64,000 nucleotides of DNA from Arthrobacter sp. zg-Y1110 (GTDB lineage: Bacteria; Actinomycetota; Actinomycetes; Actinomycetales; Micrococcaceae): NCBI RefSeq assembly GCF_025244865.1, contig NZ_CP104272.1, positions 124,001-188,000 on the forward strand, in the 5' to 3' direction. Positions 8,534 to 17,622 of this stretch are shown here, in pieces. Both the position numbers and the translations under genes were made by a program. Position 1 is the stretch's first letter, and the number at the start of each line of letters is the position of its first letter. Below the pieces are notes generated by a model. The model made no database searches. It was not told the DNA's origin and saw nothing but the letters and a program-made list of their open reading frames with translations.

Positions 8534-8558
8534 GGGAGGCCGACACGCCGTAGGGGAA
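8519..8558 (+). repeat. 20-bp tandem duplication spanning the esterase stop codon
   Basis: GCCGACACGCCGTAGGGGAG at 8519-8538 is followed directly by the same 20 bp with one change at the last base (8539-8558). The first copy contains the stop TAG. It looks like a recent replication-slippage duplication. Confidence 0.95.
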
Positions 8559-8724
8559 ATTGGGCGGAAATGGCGACACGCCCGCGGTACCTAACACACA
8601 CCCAGCTGAATGGGAATTCCCCCCGGACTGTGACGTAAGGTTGCTGATCAAGTAGGCTGGGGGAAAGCGTGGCTCACAAGGTCGTGCTTCAAATCACTGT
8701 CACTCACACAGCAAGGAGAATCAA

Positions 8725-8994
8725 ATGAGCTTCATTGCGTTCCTTATTCTTGGTCTCATCGCAGGTGCAATTGCAAAGATGGTCCTCCCGGGTCGTCAGG
8801 GCGGCGGCTGGATCGCCACCCTGGTTCTGGGTGTCATCGGCGCCCTTCTGGGCGGCTGGCTCGGCGGGCTTCTGTTCAACGTTCCGCTGGAGAACTTCTG
8901 GTCCATCCAGACGTGGCTCGTTGCAATCGTCGGTGCCCTCATCGTTCTGGTGATCTACGGCTTCGTAACCCGCAAGAGCAGCAACCGCGCCTAA
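8725..8994 (+). CDS. GlsB/YeaQ/YmgE-family stress membrane protein
   Basis: An 89-residue, very hydrophobic protein with three membrane helices (residues about 3-20, 30-52 and 62-82). It has the family pattern LILGLIAGAIAKMVLPG, then GGGWIATLVLGVIGALLGG. Members are small inner-membrane proteins linked to stress response (GlsB in enterococci is encoded with Gls24), with no defined biochemical activity. AAGGAGAATC precedes the ATG. It is monocistronic, with a strong terminator 38 bp downstream. Confidence 0.92.
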   Translation: MSFIAFLILGLIAGAIAKMVLPGRQGGGWIATLVLGVIGALLGGWLGGLLFNVPLENFWSIQTWLVAIVGALIVLVIYGFVTRKSSNRA

Positions 8995-9031
8995 TTAGTG
9001 CGTAAGCGCCGCTGACGCGGCGTTGATTTAG

Positions 9032-9075
9032 AGGGCGGGGCCCCGGCGGAATATTCCGCCGGACCCCGCCCTTTG
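9032..9075 (+). terminator. Intrinsic terminator after the GlsB-like gene
   Basis: AGGGCGGGG (9032-9040) pairs with CCCCGCCCT (9064-9072). A further CGGCGGAAT/ATTCCGCCG stem lies inside the loop. It is followed by TTGCTTT. GC-rich and correctly placed. Confidence 0.85.
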
Positions 9076-9152
9076 CTTTAGGTAAAACCCGCTGGTGTTG
9101 GAGTAATACCGTAGGTGTGAAGCCTGTACCGGATTTCCCCGAGGAGAGTTCT

Positions 9153-9905
9153 GTGAAGCGACGTAAGTTCAATCCCGCAGCCAAACTGGCCGGACGAGCC
9201 ACTATGGGCGCGGACGGCAAGCCCAAGCCGCAGGTTGTGAAGGCCATCGAGCGTGCCGTGGAAGTCCAGCGGCCACTGGTGCTGGCGAACATCCGCAGGA
9301 TGCAGCGCAAGAACCCGTCCGCCGATGCCGCCGAGCTGATCAGCATCCTGGACCGGCACTACATCAACGCAGTGACCGGCGGCGGCGCTGCCATCGGAGC
9401 CACTGCCGTGGTTCCGGGCGTGGGAACCGTCGCGGCACTTGGCCTGTCAGCCGCAGCGACGGTCGGTTTCCTCGAGGCGACAGCCCTGTACGCGCAGTCC
9501 GTGGCTGAACTGCACGGAGTCCGGCTGGCCGATCCGGAGAAGTCACGGACCATGGTCATGGCCATCATGCTGGGCGAGGAAGGGACCTCCATGATGCAGT
9601 CCCTGTCCGGACGCGGAACCGCTCAGGCCTGGGGCAGCAGCATGGGCAGTATGCCCTCCGGCCTGATGGGCTCGGTGGGCGGCAGCATCCGCAAGCAGTT
9701 CCTCAAGCGGGTTATGGCCAAGCAGGGCACCGCCCTGCTCGGACGTGCCCTGCCGCTGGGTGTGGGTGCCATAGTCGGCGGCGTGGGCAACCGTGCCATG
9801 GGCAAGGGCGTTATCAAGGCGACCCGGGCAGCCTTCGGCGAACCGCCGACGTCGATCCCCGGACAGCTGGCAGGAGAACTGGACCAGCTGGAGAAGTCCG
9901 CTTAG
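9153..9905 (+). CDS. Conserved protein of unknown function with glycine-rich hydrophobic segments
   Basis: I start it at GTG 9153, which has GAGGAGAG 6 bp upstream; the frame is open from GTG 9117 too, but without a ribosome binding site. The product has about 250 residues, with a basic N-terminus (KRRKFNPAAKLAGRA). Residues about 75-120 are hydrophobic and glycine-rich (GGGAAIGATAVVPGVGTV, then ALGLSAAATVGF), and another such block lies near 200-215. The pattern suggests membrane association. It resembles EcsC-like or other actinobacterial membrane-associated proteins only in composition. No function is assigned. Confidence 0.75.
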   Translation: MKRRKFNPAAKLAGRATMGADGKPKPQVVKAIERAVEVQRPLVLANIRRMQRKNPSADAAELISILDRHYINAVTGGGAAIGATAVVPGVGTVAALGLSAAATVGFLEATALYAQSVAELHGVRLADPEKSRTMVMAIMLGEEGTSMMQSLSGRGTAQAWGSSMGSMPSGLMGSVGGSIRKQFLKRVMAKQGTALLGRALPLGVGAIVGGVGNRAMGKGVIKATRAAFGEPPTSIPGQLAGELDQLEKSA

Positions 9906-9924
9906 GGCAACGGTCCCTCAACGG

Positions 9925-9960
9925 AAAAAGGCCCGCCGGCATTTGCCGGCGGGCCTTTTT
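9925..9960. terminator. Bidirectional terminator between convergent genes
   Basis: AAAAAGGCCCGCCGGC (9925-9940) and GCCGGCGGGCCTTTTT (9945-9960) form a perfect 16-bp stem around ATTT. T-runs in both directions serve the rightward gene and the leftward DUF445 gene. Confidence 0.95.
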
Positions 9961-9992
9961 GTCCTAAGCGTGCCTTTTAGCCGAACCCGGGA

Positions 9993-11252
9993 TCAGCCGA
10001 ACACAGCCGTGGCGATGGTGAAGATCGCCAGCCCGGCCAGCGAACCAACCACTGTGCCGTTGATTCGGATGAACTGCAGGTCCTTGCCGACCTGCAGTTC
10101 GATCTTCTCCGAGGTCTCCTGCGCATCCCAGTTCTCCACTGTCTCGGTAATGACGGCGGCAATGTCGTTGCTGTACGTGCGGACCAAGTAGCCCGCAGCG
10201 TCCGCCACGTAACCGTTCACCTTGGCCGCGAGCTCCGGCTCGTTGATCAGGCGCGTACCGAAGTCCTGCAGTGCGGACTTGAAGTTCCGGGTGAGTTCAC
10301 TGTCCGGGTCATCGGCGGCCGTCATCAGCGCGTTCTTGATGGTGGTCCAGGTGGAAGTCATCAGTTCGCGCACGCGCGGGTCATCCAGCACCTGCTCCTT
10401 CACCGCATCGGCCTTGGCCATGGTCTTGGGGTCCTCCTGCAGGTCCCGGGCCACTCCGGTGAGGTAGTTGTCCAATGCCACGCGCAGCTGGTGGTTGGGG
10501 TTTTCCTGCACGTCGATCAGGAACCGTTCGGCCTGGATCTGCACGCGCTCGCCGACCAGGTCATCCACGAAGGCGGGAACCCACGACGGCGAACGCTCGG
10601 TTACCAGCCGGCCGATCACTTCGGGGTTGGCCAGCACCCAGTCGGACAGGCTGTCCACAATCAGGTTAACCAGCTGGTGGTGGTGGCCCTCCTCGAAGAT
10701 CCGCTGGGCCATTTTTCCGGCCGGCGGCCCCCACTGCGGATTCACTACGTGGCGGCGGAACATGGATTCCAGCACGTCGCGGACGGCGTCGTCGTCGAGT
10801 ACCCTCAGGGCCCCGCGGATGGCTGCGGCACCTTCGGTGGCGACGCGTTCGGCTCCCTCGGGCCGGGCCAGCCAGGTGCCTGCCTTCGCAGCGACCTGCA
10901 TGGAATCGAGCTTGGCCCGGATGATGTCTTCGGCCAGGAAGTTCTGTTCCACGAACTGGCCCAGGGACGCCCCGATCTGGTCCTTCTTCTCGGGGATGAT
11001 GGCCGTGTGGGGGATCTTCACCCCCATCGGATGCTTGAACAGCGCGGTGACCGCGAACCAGTCGGCAAGGGCGCCTACCATGCCGCCCTCTGCCGCAGCG
11101 CGGACGTATTCCAGCCACGGGTACCTGTCCTGCAGGGCGAAGGAAAAGAGGAAGATGACGGCCAGGAGGATCAGCAGGCCCGTGGCCAGCATTTTCATGC
11201 GCCGCAGGGCATAGGCGCGCTGCTCGTCGGTGGGCTGGGCAACCACGCTCAC
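9993..11252 (-). CDS. DUF445 membrane-associated protein
   Basis: 419 residues counted from GTG 11252, which follows AAGGAGG at an 8-bp spacing; upstream codons lack family character. One or two N-terminal membrane helices (LATGLLILLAVIFLFSFAL) precede the conserved DUF445 segment with GGMVGALADWFAVTALFKHP and HTAIIPEKKDQIGASLGQFVE. Then come long amphipathic helices and a final membrane helix (VVGSLAGLAIFTIATAVFG). The family (YheB/YjiN) is widespread but uncharacterised. It is probably anchored at both ends with a large cytoplasmic or wall-facing helical domain. Confidence 0.9.
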   Translation of the reverse strand: MSVVAQPTDEQRAYALRRMKMLATGLLILLAVIFLFSFALQDRYPWLEYVRAAAEGGMVGALADWFAVTALFKHPMGVKIPHTAIIPEKKDQIGASLGQFVEQNFLAEDIIRAKLDSMQVAAKAGTWLARPEGAERVATEGAAAIRGALRVLDDDAVRDVLESMFRRHVVNPQWGPPAGKMAQRIFEEGHHHQLVNLIVDSLSDWVLANPEVIGRLVTERSPSWVPAFVDDLVGERVQIQAERFLIDVQENPNHQLRVALDNYLTGVARDLQEDPKTMAKADAVKEQVLDDPRVRELMTSTWTTIKNALMTAADDPDSELTRNFKSALQDFGTRLINEPELAAKVNGYVADAAGYLVRTYSNDIAAVITETVENWDAQETSEKIELQVGKDLQFIRINGTVVGSLAGLAIFTIATAVFG

Positions 11253-11444
11253 GCGTGTACCTCCTTCACGGAGAAGGACATCTTCGAGGTTGACGCGTGT
11301 TTCAATACCGCTCCCTAATCCAGTGCCGGTCCCGCTGCCGATCCGCTGTAAGGAACTTCTGCGCGGGACCACCCCAATCTAATCAGTGATTGCCGCAGAT
11401 GCGCTACGAACCGAGGATTCGGCGCCGTGTGGTTGAGTAGTGCC

Positions 11445-13283
11445 ATGGCATCCCCCATAGAGGATTATGCGCTGGTTTCGGACCTGCACACCGGAGCCCT
11501 CATATCGCGGGCCGGCAGTATGGACTGGCTCTGCCTGCCGCGGTTCGATTCGCCGTCGGTGTTCGGTGCGCTGCTCGGGAGCAGCGACCACGGCCGGTGG
11601 CTGCTGGCACCGGAACATCCCGCAGCGACCGTAACGCACCGGGGGTATGTTGAGTCCACCTTCGTGCTGCGCACACATTGGCAGACGCCCTCCGGAGCGG
11701 TCCGGGTCACGGACTTCATGCCGGTGAAGGACCGGCGGGCGTCCCTGATCCGGCGGATCGAAGGCATGAGCGGCACTGTGGACATGCGGCAGGAACTGCA
11801 GATCCGCTTCGGCTACGGCACGGTCATTCCCTGGGTTTTCCGGGGACGGGACGACGACGGTGAACACCTTTCCGCCATTGCCGGACCCGGCGCGCTGGTG
11901 CTCCGCGGCGCCAATCTGCCGGCGGCCCAGGATCACCGCCACGTGGGGCGCTTCGAAGTCCGGGCCGGGGAATGCGTTGACCTGGAACTCACGTGGTACC
12001 CCTCGCACCGGCCGGTACCGCCCCGGCAGAACGTTGACACCGCCTTGGAAAGGACTGTCGGCTACTGGCAGGACTGGGGCCGGCAGTGCCCTCAAAACGT
12101 CCCCTATGAACACGCGGTACGCCGCTCGCTGCTGGTCCTGCGCGCCCTGACCCATGAGGACACCGGCGGCATTGTCGCCGCGCCCACCACCTCGCTGCCC
12201 GAAGAAGCCGGCGGGGACCGCAACTGGGACTACCGGTACTGCTGGCTGCGGGACGCCGCCCTGACGCTCGAGGCCATGCTGACCCACGGCTACGAGGAGG
12301 AGGCCTTGGAATGGCGCAGCTGGCTGCTGCGCGCCGTCGCCGGAGATCCCGAGGACCTGCAGATCATGTACGCCGTCGACGGCGGACGGGAACTGCCGGA
12401 GCAGATCCTCCCGCAGTTTCCCGGTTATGCGGGAGCTGCACCCGTGCGCATCGGCAACGGGGCCGTAGGGCAGTACCAGGCCGACGTGGTGGGCGAAGTG
12501 ATGGTGGCCCTTGACCGGCTGCGGGACCGGGGCGTGCCGGAGGACCACTTTTCCTGGCCCCTGCAGCGGGCGCTGCTGACCTTCCTGGAAAAGCACTTGG
12601 AGGAACCGGACCGCGGCATCTGGGAGATGCGCGGGACGCCCCGGCATTTCACCCACTCACGGGTCATGATGTGGGCTGCCTTCGACCGGGCGGCCAAGGC
12701 GGCCAGGACCTATGGGCTCGACGGGCCGGTGGAGGTCTGGGAAGGGCTGCGGGACGGACTTCGCGACGAAGTGATGGAACGCGGCTGGGACCCCGCCCTG
12801 AACTCCTTCACCCAGTTCTACGGCAGCGGCACCGTGGACGCTGCCCTGCTCCAGCTGCCGCACGTGGGTTTCGTTGCCTACGACGACGAAAAAATGCTGG
12901 GCACGGTTTCCCGGCTGGAGTCGGAGCTGGTCAACGGCTCCGGACTCCTGCTGCGCTACGCCACCGATACCGGGGTGGACGGACTGGCGGCGGGGGAGAA
13001 CCCCTTCCTGGCGTGCAGCTTCTGGCTGGTGGAACAGTACGCCCACTCGGGCCGGCTCCCCCAGGCCCGGCGGCTGATGGACCAGTTGGTGGGGTACGCC
13101 AACGAGCTTGGTCTGCTCAGTGAGGAATATGATGCAGAAAACAACACCATGGCCGGGAACTTTCCGCAGGCGTTTTCCCACCTGGCCCTGGTCCGCGCAG
13201 CCGATGCGATTGCCGTCGCCGTCGCTGCACAAGTGCCGACTCCCCGGCGGGCGGCCGTCCCCACAACCGAAGGAACCCGATGA
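11445..13283 (+). CDS. Glycoside hydrolase family 15 (glucoamylase/trehalase-like)
   Basis: About 612 residues from ATG 11445 (MASPIEDYALVSD). It has an N-terminal beta-sandwich (DUF5911-type) with LVSDLHTGALISRAGSMDWL and an (alpha/alpha)6 barrel beginning near residue 220. Family motifs are GGDRNWDYRYCWLRDAAL and, near the end, LLSEEYD, where the catalytic Glu is expected. In mycobacteria and other actinobacteria this subfamily includes trehalases; glucan or trehalose hydrolysis is therefore likely, but the substrate cannot be fixed from sequence. There is no signal peptide, so it should act in the cytoplasm. Its stop overlaps the DoxX-like gene (ATGA). Confidence 0.92.
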   Translation: MASPIEDYALVSDLHTGALISRAGSMDWLCLPRFDSPSVFGALLGSSDHGRWLLAPEHPAATVTHRGYVESTFVLRTHWQTPSGAVRVTDFMPVKDRRASLIRRIEGMSGTVDMRQELQIRFGYGTVIPWVFRGRDDDGEHLSAIAGPGALVLRGANLPAAQDHRHVGRFEVRAGECVDLELTWYPSHRPVPPRQNVDTALERTVGYWQDWGRQCPQNVPYEHAVRRSLLVLRALTHEDTGGIVAAPTTSLPEEAGGDRNWDYRYCWLRDAALTLEAMLTHGYEEEALEWRSWLLRAVAGDPEDLQIMYAVDGGRELPEQILPQFPGYAGAAPVRIGNGAVGQYQADVVGEVMVALDRLRDRGVPEDHFSWPLQRALLTFLEKHLEEPDRGIWEMRGTPRHFTHSRVMMWAAFDRAAKAARTYGLDGPVEVWEGLRDGLRDEVMERGWDPALNSFTQFYGSGTVDAALLQLPHVGFVAYDDEKMLGTVSRLESELVNGSGLLLRYATDTGVDGLAAGENPFLACSFWLVEQYAHSGRLPQARRLMDQLVGYANELGLLSEEYDAENNTMAGNFPQAFSHLALVRAADAIAVAVAAQVPTPRRAAVPTTEGTR

Positions 13284-13675
13284 ACCGACAGACGCTCTCA
13301 GCAGCTGCCATGGCGGCCCTGCTGACCACCAGCGCCGTCAACCACTTCCGTAACCCGCGCTTCTACAACGCGGTGGTTCCGCGCAGCATCAGCACCGATA
13401 CCGAGGGGAAGTTCGGTGTGCTGACCCGGCGCCAGTGGACGCACGTCAGCGGAGTCATTGAGTTCGCGGCCGCCGCCGGACTGCTGCTGCCGGCTACGCG
13501 GCGGCTGGCGGCGACGGGGACGGCGGCCATGTACGTTGCCTTCATTGCGGGGCACATCTCTGCCCTGCAGCGCGCCTTCGGCCCCCGCGGCGGGGACAAA
13601 GAGAAACTGATCCACAGTGTCCGGCTCCCGCTCCAGCTGCCGTTGATCCTCTGGGCATGGAACCTGCGGAAATAA
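13280..13675 (+). CDS. DoxX-like small membrane protein
   Basis: 131 residues with about four hydrophobic segments. The features HFRNPRFYNAVVPR and SGVIEFAAAAGLLLPATRR match the DoxX/DoxD-like group, which is poorly understood and has been linked to redox and thiol stress in some species. The start overlaps the GH15 stop by 4 bp and the stop precedes the phosphoesterase ATG by 3 bp. The three genes therefore probably form one transcript. Confidence 0.82.
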   Translation: MNRQTLSAAAMAALLTTSAVNHFRNPRFYNAVVPRSISTDTEGKFGVLTRRQWTHVSGVIEFAAAAGLLLPATRRLAATGTAAMYVAFIAGHISALQRAFGPRGGDKEKLIHSVRLPLQLPLILWAWNLRK

Positions 13676-13678
13676 CGG

Positions 13679-14197
13679 ATGTCTTCGAAGCTCCTCCTGC
13701 TTTCGGATACCCATCTGCCCAAGCGGGCGAAGGTGCTTCCCGAGGTCCTCTGGGCCGACATTGAAGCCGCCGACATTGTGGTGCACGCCGGAGACTGGGT
13801 GAACGAGGAGCTGCTCGACCAGCTTCAGTCCCGCTCGCGGCGGCTGATCGCCTGCTACGGCAACAACGACGGCGCCGAGCTGCGGAACCGGCTGCCGCTG
13901 GTGGCCCGGGCGGTGGTTGAAGAGGTGCGGCTCGCCGTCGTGCATGAGACAGGTCCCGCCGCTAAGCGCGGAGAGCGGATGGACGCCCAGTTTCCGGACA
14001 CGGACCTGCTGGTCTTCGGCCACAGCCACATCCCGTGGGACTCCGTGACACCAGCGGGGATGCGCCTGCTGAACCCCGGGTCCCCCACGGACCGGCGGCG
14101 GCAGCCGTTCTGCACCTACCTGCGGCTGGAAATTGACGGGAAAACAGTAACGCCCGATCTCCAGCGGCTTCCACCGCGGGGGATCGGGCGTTCCTAG
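13679..14197 (+). CDS. YfcE/MJ0936-type metallophosphoesterase
   Basis: 172 residues with all calcineurin-fold metal motifs: LLSDTHLPK (D-x-H), HAGDW (GD), GNNDG (GNxD), and HETG plus FGHSHIPW (GHxH). This is the YfcE/MJ0936 size class of single-domain phosphodiesterases, needing two divalent metals; the physiological substrate is unknown. It is the third gene of the GH15-DoxX-phosphoesterase unit. The last codons lie inside an inverted repeat (see 14149-14192). Confidence 0.9.
   Translation: MSSKLLLLSDTHLPKRAKVLPEVLWADIEAADIVVHAGDWVNEELLDQLQSRSRRLIACYGNNDGAELRNRLPLVARAVVEEVRLAVVHETGPAAKRGERMDAQFPDTDLLVFGHSHIPWDSVTPAGMRLLNPGSPTDRRRQPFCTYLRLEIDGKTVTPDLQRLPPRGIGRS
14149..14192 (+). terminator. 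Stem-loop overlapping the phosphoesterase 3' end
   Basis: AACGCCCGATC (14149-14159) and GATCGGGCGTT (14182-14192) are perfect inverted copies separated by 22 bp. The right arm ends 3 bp before the stop codon. There is only a weak T-run (TTCC). It probably serves as terminator while still inside the coding sequence. Confidence 0.55.
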
Positions 14198-14241
14198 GGA
14201 CGTTCCGGGCGCGCCTTGCGGCGCGGCACCGCCATGCCCGG

Positions 14242-15588
14242 TCAGGCCGGGACGGTGTCCTTACGCAGGGCCGCCGGCTCGGCCACCTTGGGCCGGCCGG
14301 TGCGCAGGCAGGCGATCGCTCCGCCGCCCACAAGCATCGGAACGATGAAGAGGAAGTAAAGGTTGCCGGGTTCCCAGCCGCCGTCGATCAGGGAACCGGC
14401 CACGATCGGGGAGATGATGGCACCCACCCGGCCCATGCCGGTGATGAACCCTACCGCCGTGGCGCGTACGTCCGAGGAGTAGTACACGGGACCGATGGAG
14501 AACATGCCGGCGATGCCGGCGTTCACCAGGAAGCCCAGCAGGGCCGCCGCCAGCAGGGCCGTGGACAGCGCGCCGGTGGAGACTGCGTACACGCCGAAGC
14601 CGCCTGCGGCGAGGACGAAGAACGTGACCAGGACCCACTTGACGGCGAATCGGGCGGCGATCAGTCCGAAGACGATGGAACCGATGATCGCGCCGAGGCT
14701 GAAGAGCACGCCGGCGTCGATGCCGTCCTGCGCCGTGAAGCCGCTGGAAGCGACTAGCTTGGGCGTCCAGGAGTTCGCGAAGTAGAAGCTGGCCATCAGC
14801 ATCATGAATGCGATGGACAGGAAGACGGTGGTCGCCGCGTATTTGCCGGAGAACAGGGACTTCCAGCGTGAGCCGATAGTCAGCGCCGTGCCCTTGGGAA
14901 TGACTGGCAGTTCTGTGATCGCCGGCTGGTCCAGGCGGGCCAGGATGCGGTTGGTCTTGTCCAGCGCGCCGGCCGGGCGCCGGGTCATGAGGTAGTCCAG
15001 GGATTCGGGCAGCAGCTTCAGGATGAACGGAATCATGGCCAGCGTGATGATGCCGCCGAAAATGAACGCCGCGTGCCAGCTGTAGGCCGCGATGAGGATG
15101 CCCGCAATGATGCCGCCCAGCATGCCGCCGATAGGCTGCCCGGCGCTGTAGAAGCTGATCGCGGTGGAACGCCGTTTGGCCGAGGAGTACTCGGAGACGA
15201 AGACGTTGAGGCTCGCCTGCATGGTGCCGATGGCCAGTCCGGTGATGAAGCGCAGCACAAAGAGGACTTCATAGGTCGGAGCGAACGCGGAGGCGAACAT
15301 CCCCGCCGAAATCACCAGCGCACAGATCAGGATGGTCTTCTGCCGGCCGATGATGTCGGCCACCTGGGCCACCAGGATGGATCCCACAGCCATGCCGAAG
15401 AGGGCCGAGGAGAGCAGCATGCCCAGCTCGGCACCGCTGAGGTCCCAGTGCTCGCTGATCGAATTGGCGCTGAAAGCCATGACCAGGACGTCAAAGCCGT
15501 CGATCATGTTCAGGGCGACACAGATGGCGACAATGCCGACCTGCATGCGCTTCATAGGAGCCGCTTCGATGCGTTCCTTGATTTCCAT
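14242..15588 (-). CDS. MFS transporter, aromatic acid:H+ symporter (AAHS) type
   Basis: 448 residues and 12 membrane helices. The first helix carries the AAHS hallmark Asp pair in NMIDGFDVLVMAF. The helix 2-3 loop has the MFS motif (VADIIGRQKTIL), and RFITGLAIG lies in helix 4. PcaK/BenK-type members take up 4-hydroxybenzoate, protocatechuate or benzoate with protons. No aromatic catabolic genes are adjacent, so the substrate is open. It stands alone, with a bidirectional terminator upstream of it separating it from the alcohol dehydrogenase gene. Confidence 0.88.
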   Translation of the reverse strand: MEIKERIEAAPMKRMQVGIVAICVALNMIDGFDVLVMAFSANSISEHWDLSGAELGMLLSSALFGMAVGSILVAQVADIIGRQKTILICALVISAGMFASAFAPTYEVLFVLRFITGLAIGTMQASLNVFVSEYSSAKRRSTAISFYSAGQPIGGMLGGIIAGILIAAYSWHAAFIFGGIITLAMIPFILKLLPESLDYLMTRRPAGALDKTNRILARLDQPAITELPVIPKGTALTIGSRWKSLFSGKYAATTVFLSIAFMMLMASFYFANSWTPKLVASSGFTAQDGIDAGVLFSLGAIIGSIVFGLIAARFAVKWVLVTFFVLAAGGFGVYAVSTGALSTALLAAALLGFLVNAGIAGMFSIGPVYYSSDVRATAVGFITGMGRVGAIISPIVAGSLIDGGWEPGNLYFLFIVPMLVGGGAIACLRTGRPKVAEPAALRKDTVPA

Positions 15589-15750
15589 GGGCCTTACCTA
15601 ACTTGCTCTTGGGGCGGGGGGGGGCCGGCCACGCTGTACGCATGCCGAACGTGTGTTCGTTTAAAGAACCTCAATGAGTGTAGGGCCACAGGGGTGTGTG
15701 GTGCGAATTACATCTGTGCACCGTTCCCGGAGGGCTGCCCGGGCGGTTAA

Positions 15751-15801
15751 CCGCAAAAAGCCAGGACCCGCGGCCTTGCGGCGGGTCCTGGCTTTTTGCG
15801 G
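15751..15801. terminator. Strong bidirectional terminator
   Basis: Arms 15751-15771 and 15781-15801 are perfect 21-bp inverted copies, each bearing AAAAAG or CTTTTT, around a 9-base loop. It ends the leftward dehydrogenase transcript and insulates the upstream region of the MFS gene. Confidence 0.95.
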
Positions 15802-15816
15802 CAGATCCGGTGTCGG

Positions 15817-17004
15817 TTAGTTCTGGATGCCGGGCTGGAAAACGACCTTGATGCAGCCGTCTTCCTTCTTCTGGAACTTCTCGTACAGCTCCGGTGCGTC
15901 CTCAAGGCTGGCCTGGTGGGTCACCAGGTTGGTCACGCCCAGCGGATCGGCGGAATCCTCGACCAGCGGAATCAGGTCATCAACCCAGCGCTTGACGTTG
16001 CACTGGCCCATCCGCAGGTTCAGCTGCTTGTCGAACATGTTCATCAGCGGCATCGGGCTGGCCGTGCCGCCGTACACGCCGCTGAGTGAGACCGTTCCGC
16101 CGCGTCGCACCGCGTCGAGTGCGCCGTGCAGGGCGGAGAGCCGGTCCGTTCCGGCGGTTTCCATGGCCTTCTGGGCCAGCTTGTCCGGCAGCAGGCCAAC
16201 CGCAGTCTGGGCGGCCTTGCCGACCGGAGAGCCGTGGGCTTCCATGCCGACGGCGTCCACCACCGAGTCGGGGCCGCGGCCGTCGGTCATTTCGCGCAGT
16301 TCGTCGGCAATGTCCTTATGCAGGTCCAGGACCTCGACGCCGTACTGGCCGGCGAGCTTGCGGCGCTCCTCCACGGGGTCGACGCCGATAACGCGGTAGC
16401 CGAGGTGGGTGCCGATGCGGGCAGCGAACTGGCCCACCGGTCCCAGGCCGTAGACGGCGAGCGTGCCGCCGTCGGGCACGTTGGCGTACTGAACGCCCTG
16501 CCAGGCGGTGGGCAGGATGTCGGAGAGGAACAGGTAGCGGTGGTCCGGCAGTTCCGAGCCGACCTTGATGGGGCCGTAGTCGGCATGCGGCACGCGCAGG
16601 TATTCAGCCTGGCCGCCCGGGACGGAACCGTAGAGCTCCGAGAAGCCGAACAGCTGGGCGCCCATTCCCTTTTCACGCACCTGGGTCACCTCGCACTGGG
16701 TCTGCAGGCCCTGGCGGCACATGAAGCAGCTGCCGCAGGCAATCTGGAAGGGAATGACCACGCGGTCACCCTTCTTCAGGTTGGTGACGGCCGAGCCGAC
16801 CTCTTCCACGATGCCCATGGACTCGTGGCCGAGGATGTCACCCGGCTTCATGTACGGCATCAGGACGGCGTACAGGTGGAGGTCCGAACCGCAGACGGCG
16901 GTGGAAGTGACGCGGATGATGGCGTCGGTCGGTTCCTGGATCACCGGATCCGGAACCACCTCTACGCTGACGGACTCTTTTCCCTGCCATGTAACTGCTT
17001 TCAC
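15817..17004 (-). CDS. Zn-dependent alcohol dehydrogenase, glutathione-independent formaldehyde dehydrogenase-like
   Basis: 395 residues from GTG 17004, which follows AGGAGG at 7 bp. It is a medium-chain dehydrogenase. Catalytic zinc ligands lie in TAVCGSDLH and GHESMG. The structural zinc Cys cluster is CGSCFMCRQGLQTQC. The NAD fold is GLGPVGQFAARIG followed by VDPVEERR. The insertion with KAAQTAVGLLPDKLAQKAME and the long C-terminus match the FdhA-like group that oxidises formaldehyde or other aldehydes. The true substrate is unproven. It is monocistronic. Confidence 0.88.
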   Translation of the reverse strand: MKAVTWQGKESVSVEVVPDPVIQEPTDAIIRVTSTAVCGSDLHLYAVLMPYMKPGDILGHESMGIVEEVGSAVTNLKKGDRVVIPFQIACGSCFMCRQGLQTQCEVTQVREKGMGAQLFGFSELYGSVPGGQAEYLRVPHADYGPIKVGSELPDHRYLFLSDILPTAWQGVQYANVPDGGTLAVYGLGPVGQFAARIGTHLGYRVIGVDPVEERRKLAGQYGVEVLDLHKDIADELREMTDGRGPDSVVDAVGMEAHGSPVGKAAQTAVGLLPDKLAQKAMETAGTDRLSALHGALDAVRRGGTVSLSGVYGGTASPMPLMNMFDKQLNLRMGQCNVKRWVDDLIPLVEDSADPLGVTNLVTHQASLEDAPELYEKFQKKEDGCIKVVFQPGIQN

Positions 17005-17148
17005 GTGCGAACCTCCTGCTAGTTGCATTCTGAGTGCGTTGAAAGAACTGACTCCCATTGTGTCAATTCATAAGCGTACTGACAAAACAGGTGTTTGTTC
17101 GGGCAGAAAGCGCCTCCGACGGGGCGGGAGGGGTGCGCGGCGGGAGGG

Positions 17149-17622
17149 CTAGGAGCGGCGGCCCGGCAGGACACGCCACCGAGGAGCGGTTCCGTCGGGT
17201 ATCGCGGCGTCCCCGGGTCCGGGCTCATACGGCCCGGCAAGGACCCGGGTATTCCGGCGCAGGATCATCGCCAGTGCAGTGTCGTTATCCAGTGCTTCGC
17301 GGCTCCCCGGGGGAAGGCTGCCGGCGGTCGGATGGCCGGGCAGGGCATCCGGTGGAAGCTGGATGTGGACGCGCATCTGCAGGTTGGCAGGCGCTGAGCG
17401 TTCGACGTCGTCCGCGACCCCGGCGAGCACCTCCAGGGCGGCGGCTTCAATCCGGACGGTGCGCGTGAGGTTCACGCAGATGTCGGCGCCCAGCTTGGCG
17501 GTGTGCTGGAGGATGTTCAGCAGGGTCTCGCAGCTGGCGCCCGTGAGTGCTCCGCGGACTTCAATCGAGGCGGCTGAATTCCGCGTATCTATCTGGACCA
17601 GGACACGCAGCGGCTTTTCCAT
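17149..17622 (-). CDS. Possible STAS-domain-like protein, function unknown
   Basis: 157 residues. Residues about 8-90 (VLVQIDTRNSAASIEVRGAL, a helix with CETLLNILQHTA, then ICVNLTRTVRIEAAALEVLAG) fit the beta-alpha pattern of a STAS domain, as in anti-sigma-factor antagonists. The usual phosphorylatable Ser motif (DSSG) is replaced by RIEAAAL. The C-terminal 60 residues are Pro/Gly-rich and probably disordered. GGAGAAG precedes the ATG. It is a lone gene between the dehydrogenase and ackA. The STAS assignment is tentative. Confidence 0.65.
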   Translation of the reverse strand: MEKPLRVLVQIDTRNSAASIEVRGALTGASCETLLNILQHTAKLGADICVNLTRTVRIEAAALEVLAGVADDVERSAPANLQMRVHIQLPPDALPGHPTAGSLPPGSREALDNDTALAMILRRNTRVLAGPYEPGPGDAAIPDGTAPRWRVLPGRRS

